Source of the DNA: Novosphingobium sp. FSW06-99 | GTDB lineage: Bacteria; Pseudomonadota; Alphaproteobacteria; Sphingomonadales; Sphingomonadaceae | Assembly: GCF_001519065.1 (NCBI RefSeq) | Contig: NZ_KQ954251.1 | Span: 434,001 to 498,000, forward strand | Length of the DNA stretch: 64,000 bases | Direction of reading: 5' to 3' | Part shown: positions 62,598-64,000 of the stretch, piece after piece | Numbering within the stretch: the first letter of the stretch is position 1 | Layout: each line of letters starts with the position of its first letter | The notes under the pieces: generated by a model | What the model was told of the DNA's origin: nothing | Seen by the model: the letters and a program-made list of their open reading frames with translations, nothing else | Database searches by the model: none | Made by a program: the position numbers and the translations under genes

Positions 62598-62687
62598 TGG
62601 CGGAGAGGGAGGGATTCGAACCCTCGATACCCTTACGAGTATGCCGCATTTCGAGTGCGGTGCATTCGACCACTCTGCCACCTCTCC
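62598..62687 (-). tRNA. tRNA-Ser (anticodon CGA)
   Basis: Reading the minus strand from 62687: acceptor GGAGAGG, D-arm, anticodon loop CTCGAAA (anticodon CGA) on stem ACCGCA/TGCGGC, a long variable arm typical of class II tRNA, T-arm GGTTCGAATCC, acceptor CCTCTCC, discriminator G and encoded CCA ending at 62598. Confidence 0.95.
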
Positions 62688-62853
62688 GCGAAGTGTCGTC
62701 GGGCGCCACAGGGGCGGTCCGGGTCGGGAAGCGCGCCGTTAGCGCATGGTTCCGACCTTGCCAAGCGTAAAAAGCGTTGGCCGCCACAGGAAGGGTGATC
62801 GATTGCACCAAGGCTCGCTTGTTTGCCGGGGCGGGCAGCCCTATATACCCGCT

Positions 62854-63234
62854 ATGGAACGAGGGAATTACTTTTCGGCCCAGAGCGGCCGTGAAATCGT
62901 GGCGCCGCCGATCTGCGAGGCACGTTTTTCAATCGGCGAGGTTGTACGGCACAAGCTGTTCGATTTTCGCGGGGTGATCTTCGACATCGATCCGGTGTTT
63001 GCCAATTCCGAAGACTGGTATCAGTCGATCCCGGAAAACGTGCGCCCCGACAAAGAGCAGCCGTTTTACCACTTGCTCGCGGAAAACGGCGAAAACAGCT
63101 ATGTCGCCTATGTCAGCCAGCAGAACCTGATCACCGATGCCGAGGCCGGCCCGGTCGATCACCCATCGGTAACCGAAATGTTCGAGGCCTTTCGCGACGG
63201 GCGCTATCGCCTGCGCCGCAAGCTGTCGCACTGA
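62854..63234 (+). CDS. hspQ: Heat-shock protein HspQ (YccV-like)
   Basis: 126 residues. The YccV/HspQ signature is present: FSIGEVVRHKLFDFRGVIFDIDPVF, PFYHLLAENG, YVAYVSQQNL. HspQ binds hemimethylated DNA in vitro and acts as a specificity-enhancing factor for Lon protease in enterobacteria. The alphaproteobacterial form has an N-terminal extension like this one (about 25 residues). It is a single gene, with no clear operon partner. Confidence 0.9.
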   Translation: MERGNYFSAQSGREIVAPPICEARFSIGEVVRHKLFDFRGVIFDIDPVFANSEDWYQSIPENVRPDKEQPFYHLLAENGENSYVAYVSQQNLITDAEAGPVDHPSVTEMFEAFRDGRYRLRRKLSH

Positions 63235-63277
63235 TTGGTCCGTTGTTCGATCCGCCCGATCCGGCCGGGCGACAGCA

Positions 63278-64000
63278 TCAGGTCCGCAATTTCCAGCCAG
63301 AGCGCAACAGCGCATAAGTGATGGCCGCCAGCACGGCATTGAGCACGCCCAGCCCGATCGCGCCACCCATCACCGCCGCGTTGGTCGATCCGATGTCGCT
63401 CTGGCCCAGAAAGCCATAGCGGAACCCCGACATGATATAGAACACCGGGTTGCACGCACTGATCGCGCGAAACGCCGGTGCCAGCCGGGTTACCGAATAG
63501 AACGTGCCCGACAGCATCGCCATCGGCGTGATCACGAAATTGGTGACCGCTGCGTTCTGGTCGAATTTGTCTGCCCACAACGAGGTCAGCACGCCGATCA
63601 GCGAAAACAGCACCGACCCCATCAGCCCGAACCACACCACGGCCCAGGGGTGATGCATGGTCAGATCGACCCCCGGCCACAGCCACATCGACGCATAGAG
63701 CGCCAGGCCGACCAGAATTGCGCGGCTGACCGCTGCACCGACCAGCGCGATCAGCAATTCCGCCTCTGACACCGGCGGCATCAGATAGTCTATGATGGTG
63801 CCCTGCATCTTGCCGACCAGCAGGCCAAAGCTGGCGTTGGCAAAGGCATTGTTGACCATGCCCATCGCAATCAGCCCCGGCGCGACAAAGCTGGCGAACG
63901 GCACACCCAGCACCATGCGCCCGCCACCACCCAACGCGAGCGTGAAAATGACCAGATAGAGCAAGGTCGTGACCGCCGGCGCCCAGATTGTCTGGGTCTG
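63278..64000 (-). CDS. ABC-2 type transporter permease (N-terminus beyond the window)
   Basis: At least 240 residues with six hydrophobic segments and the ABC-2 permease pattern (GVPFASFVAPGLIAMGMVNNAF; YLMPPVSEAELL; MLSGTFYSVTRLAPAFRAISACNPVFYIMSGFRYGFLG, here in parts). The frame stays open past 63964 to the window edge (QTQTIWAPAVTT), so the true start is outside. It resembles the DrrB/NodJ-like exporters of drugs, lipids or polysaccharide. The ATPase partner is probably just outside the window. Confidence 0.85.
   Translation of the reverse strand, partial: QTQTIWAPAVTTLLYLVIFTLALGGGGRMVLGVPFASFVAPGLIAMGMVNNAFANASFGLLVGKMQGTIIDYLMPPVSEAELLIALVGAAVSRAILVGLALYASMWLWPGVDLTMHHPWAVVWFGLMGSVLFSLIGVLTSLWADKFDQNAAVTNFVITPMAMLSGTFYSVTRLAPAFRAISACNPVFYIMSGFRYGFLGQSDIGSTNAAVMGGAIGLGVLNAVLAAITYALLRSGWKLRT

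Overview
The window comes from a GC-rich Gram-negative bacterium, most likely an aerobic alphaproteobacterium of the Sphingomonadales (Novosphingobium/Sphingomonas-like). This is inferred from base composition, the two large TonB-dependent receptors, the galactose-oxidising pathway and gene style. I see no rRNA, transposase, integrase, phage gene or CRISPR array. One tRNA gene, tRNA-Ser(CGA), is present. Genes are tightly packed, with many ATGA/TGATG overlaps and several tail-to-tail overlaps.

Region 1 (1-8.7 kb) is mixed metabolism: an MFS exporter, an epoxide-hydrolase-like alpha/beta hydrolase with a MerR regulator, an APC permease overlapping a cytochrome b561, a membrane glycosyltransferase, a CarF/Kua-type (plasmalogen) desaturase and NAD-type malic enzyme. 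Region 2 (8.8-13.3 kb) is a redox locus: a 15-CXXCH periplasmic cytochrome coupled to a membrane cytochrome b, divergent from a ferredoxin/thioredoxin-reductase-like flavoprotein, followed by a GbcA-like Rieske oxygenase. A TonB receptor follows at 13.65-16.2 kb.

Region 3 (16.3-39.7 kb) is an apparently complete trimethylamine degradation cluster. Tmm oxidises trimethylamine to the N-oxide, Tdm converts this to dimethylamine plus formaldehyde, and a Dmm/HODM-type heme monooxygenase set gives methylamine. GmaS, MgsABC and MgdABCD then run the N-methylglutamate cycle. PurU, an extra GcvT-like protein, two APC permeases and GlxA-type and XRE-cupin regulators accompany it. The mgd-purU part is separated from mgs-gmaS by an intrinsic terminator and a perfect 37-bp inverted repeat.

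Region 4 (39.8-48 kb) holds a compact Hsp70-like protein, three tandem paralogous outer-membrane beta-barrel proteins with hairpin-rich intergenic regions, and an orphan response regulator.

Region 5 (48-61.8 kb) is a galactan/galactose locus. A TonB receptor, GH53 endo-galactanase and GH2 beta-galactosidase release sugar. Galactose dehydrogenase, an SMP-30 lactonase, an IlvD/Edd dehydratase, DgoK and DgoA form a complete De Ley-Doudoroff route to pyruvate and glyceraldehyde-3-phosphate. A sodium/solute symporter and a FadR-type GntR regulator are included. Three promoter regions in this locus share a WATCAYATAAAWR-like motif that may be the operator.

Region 6 (61.9-64 kb) contains a small membrane protein, tRNA-Ser, HspQ and the end of an ABC-2 permease. 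All assignments are from reading sequence and remembered family features; no database search was run.
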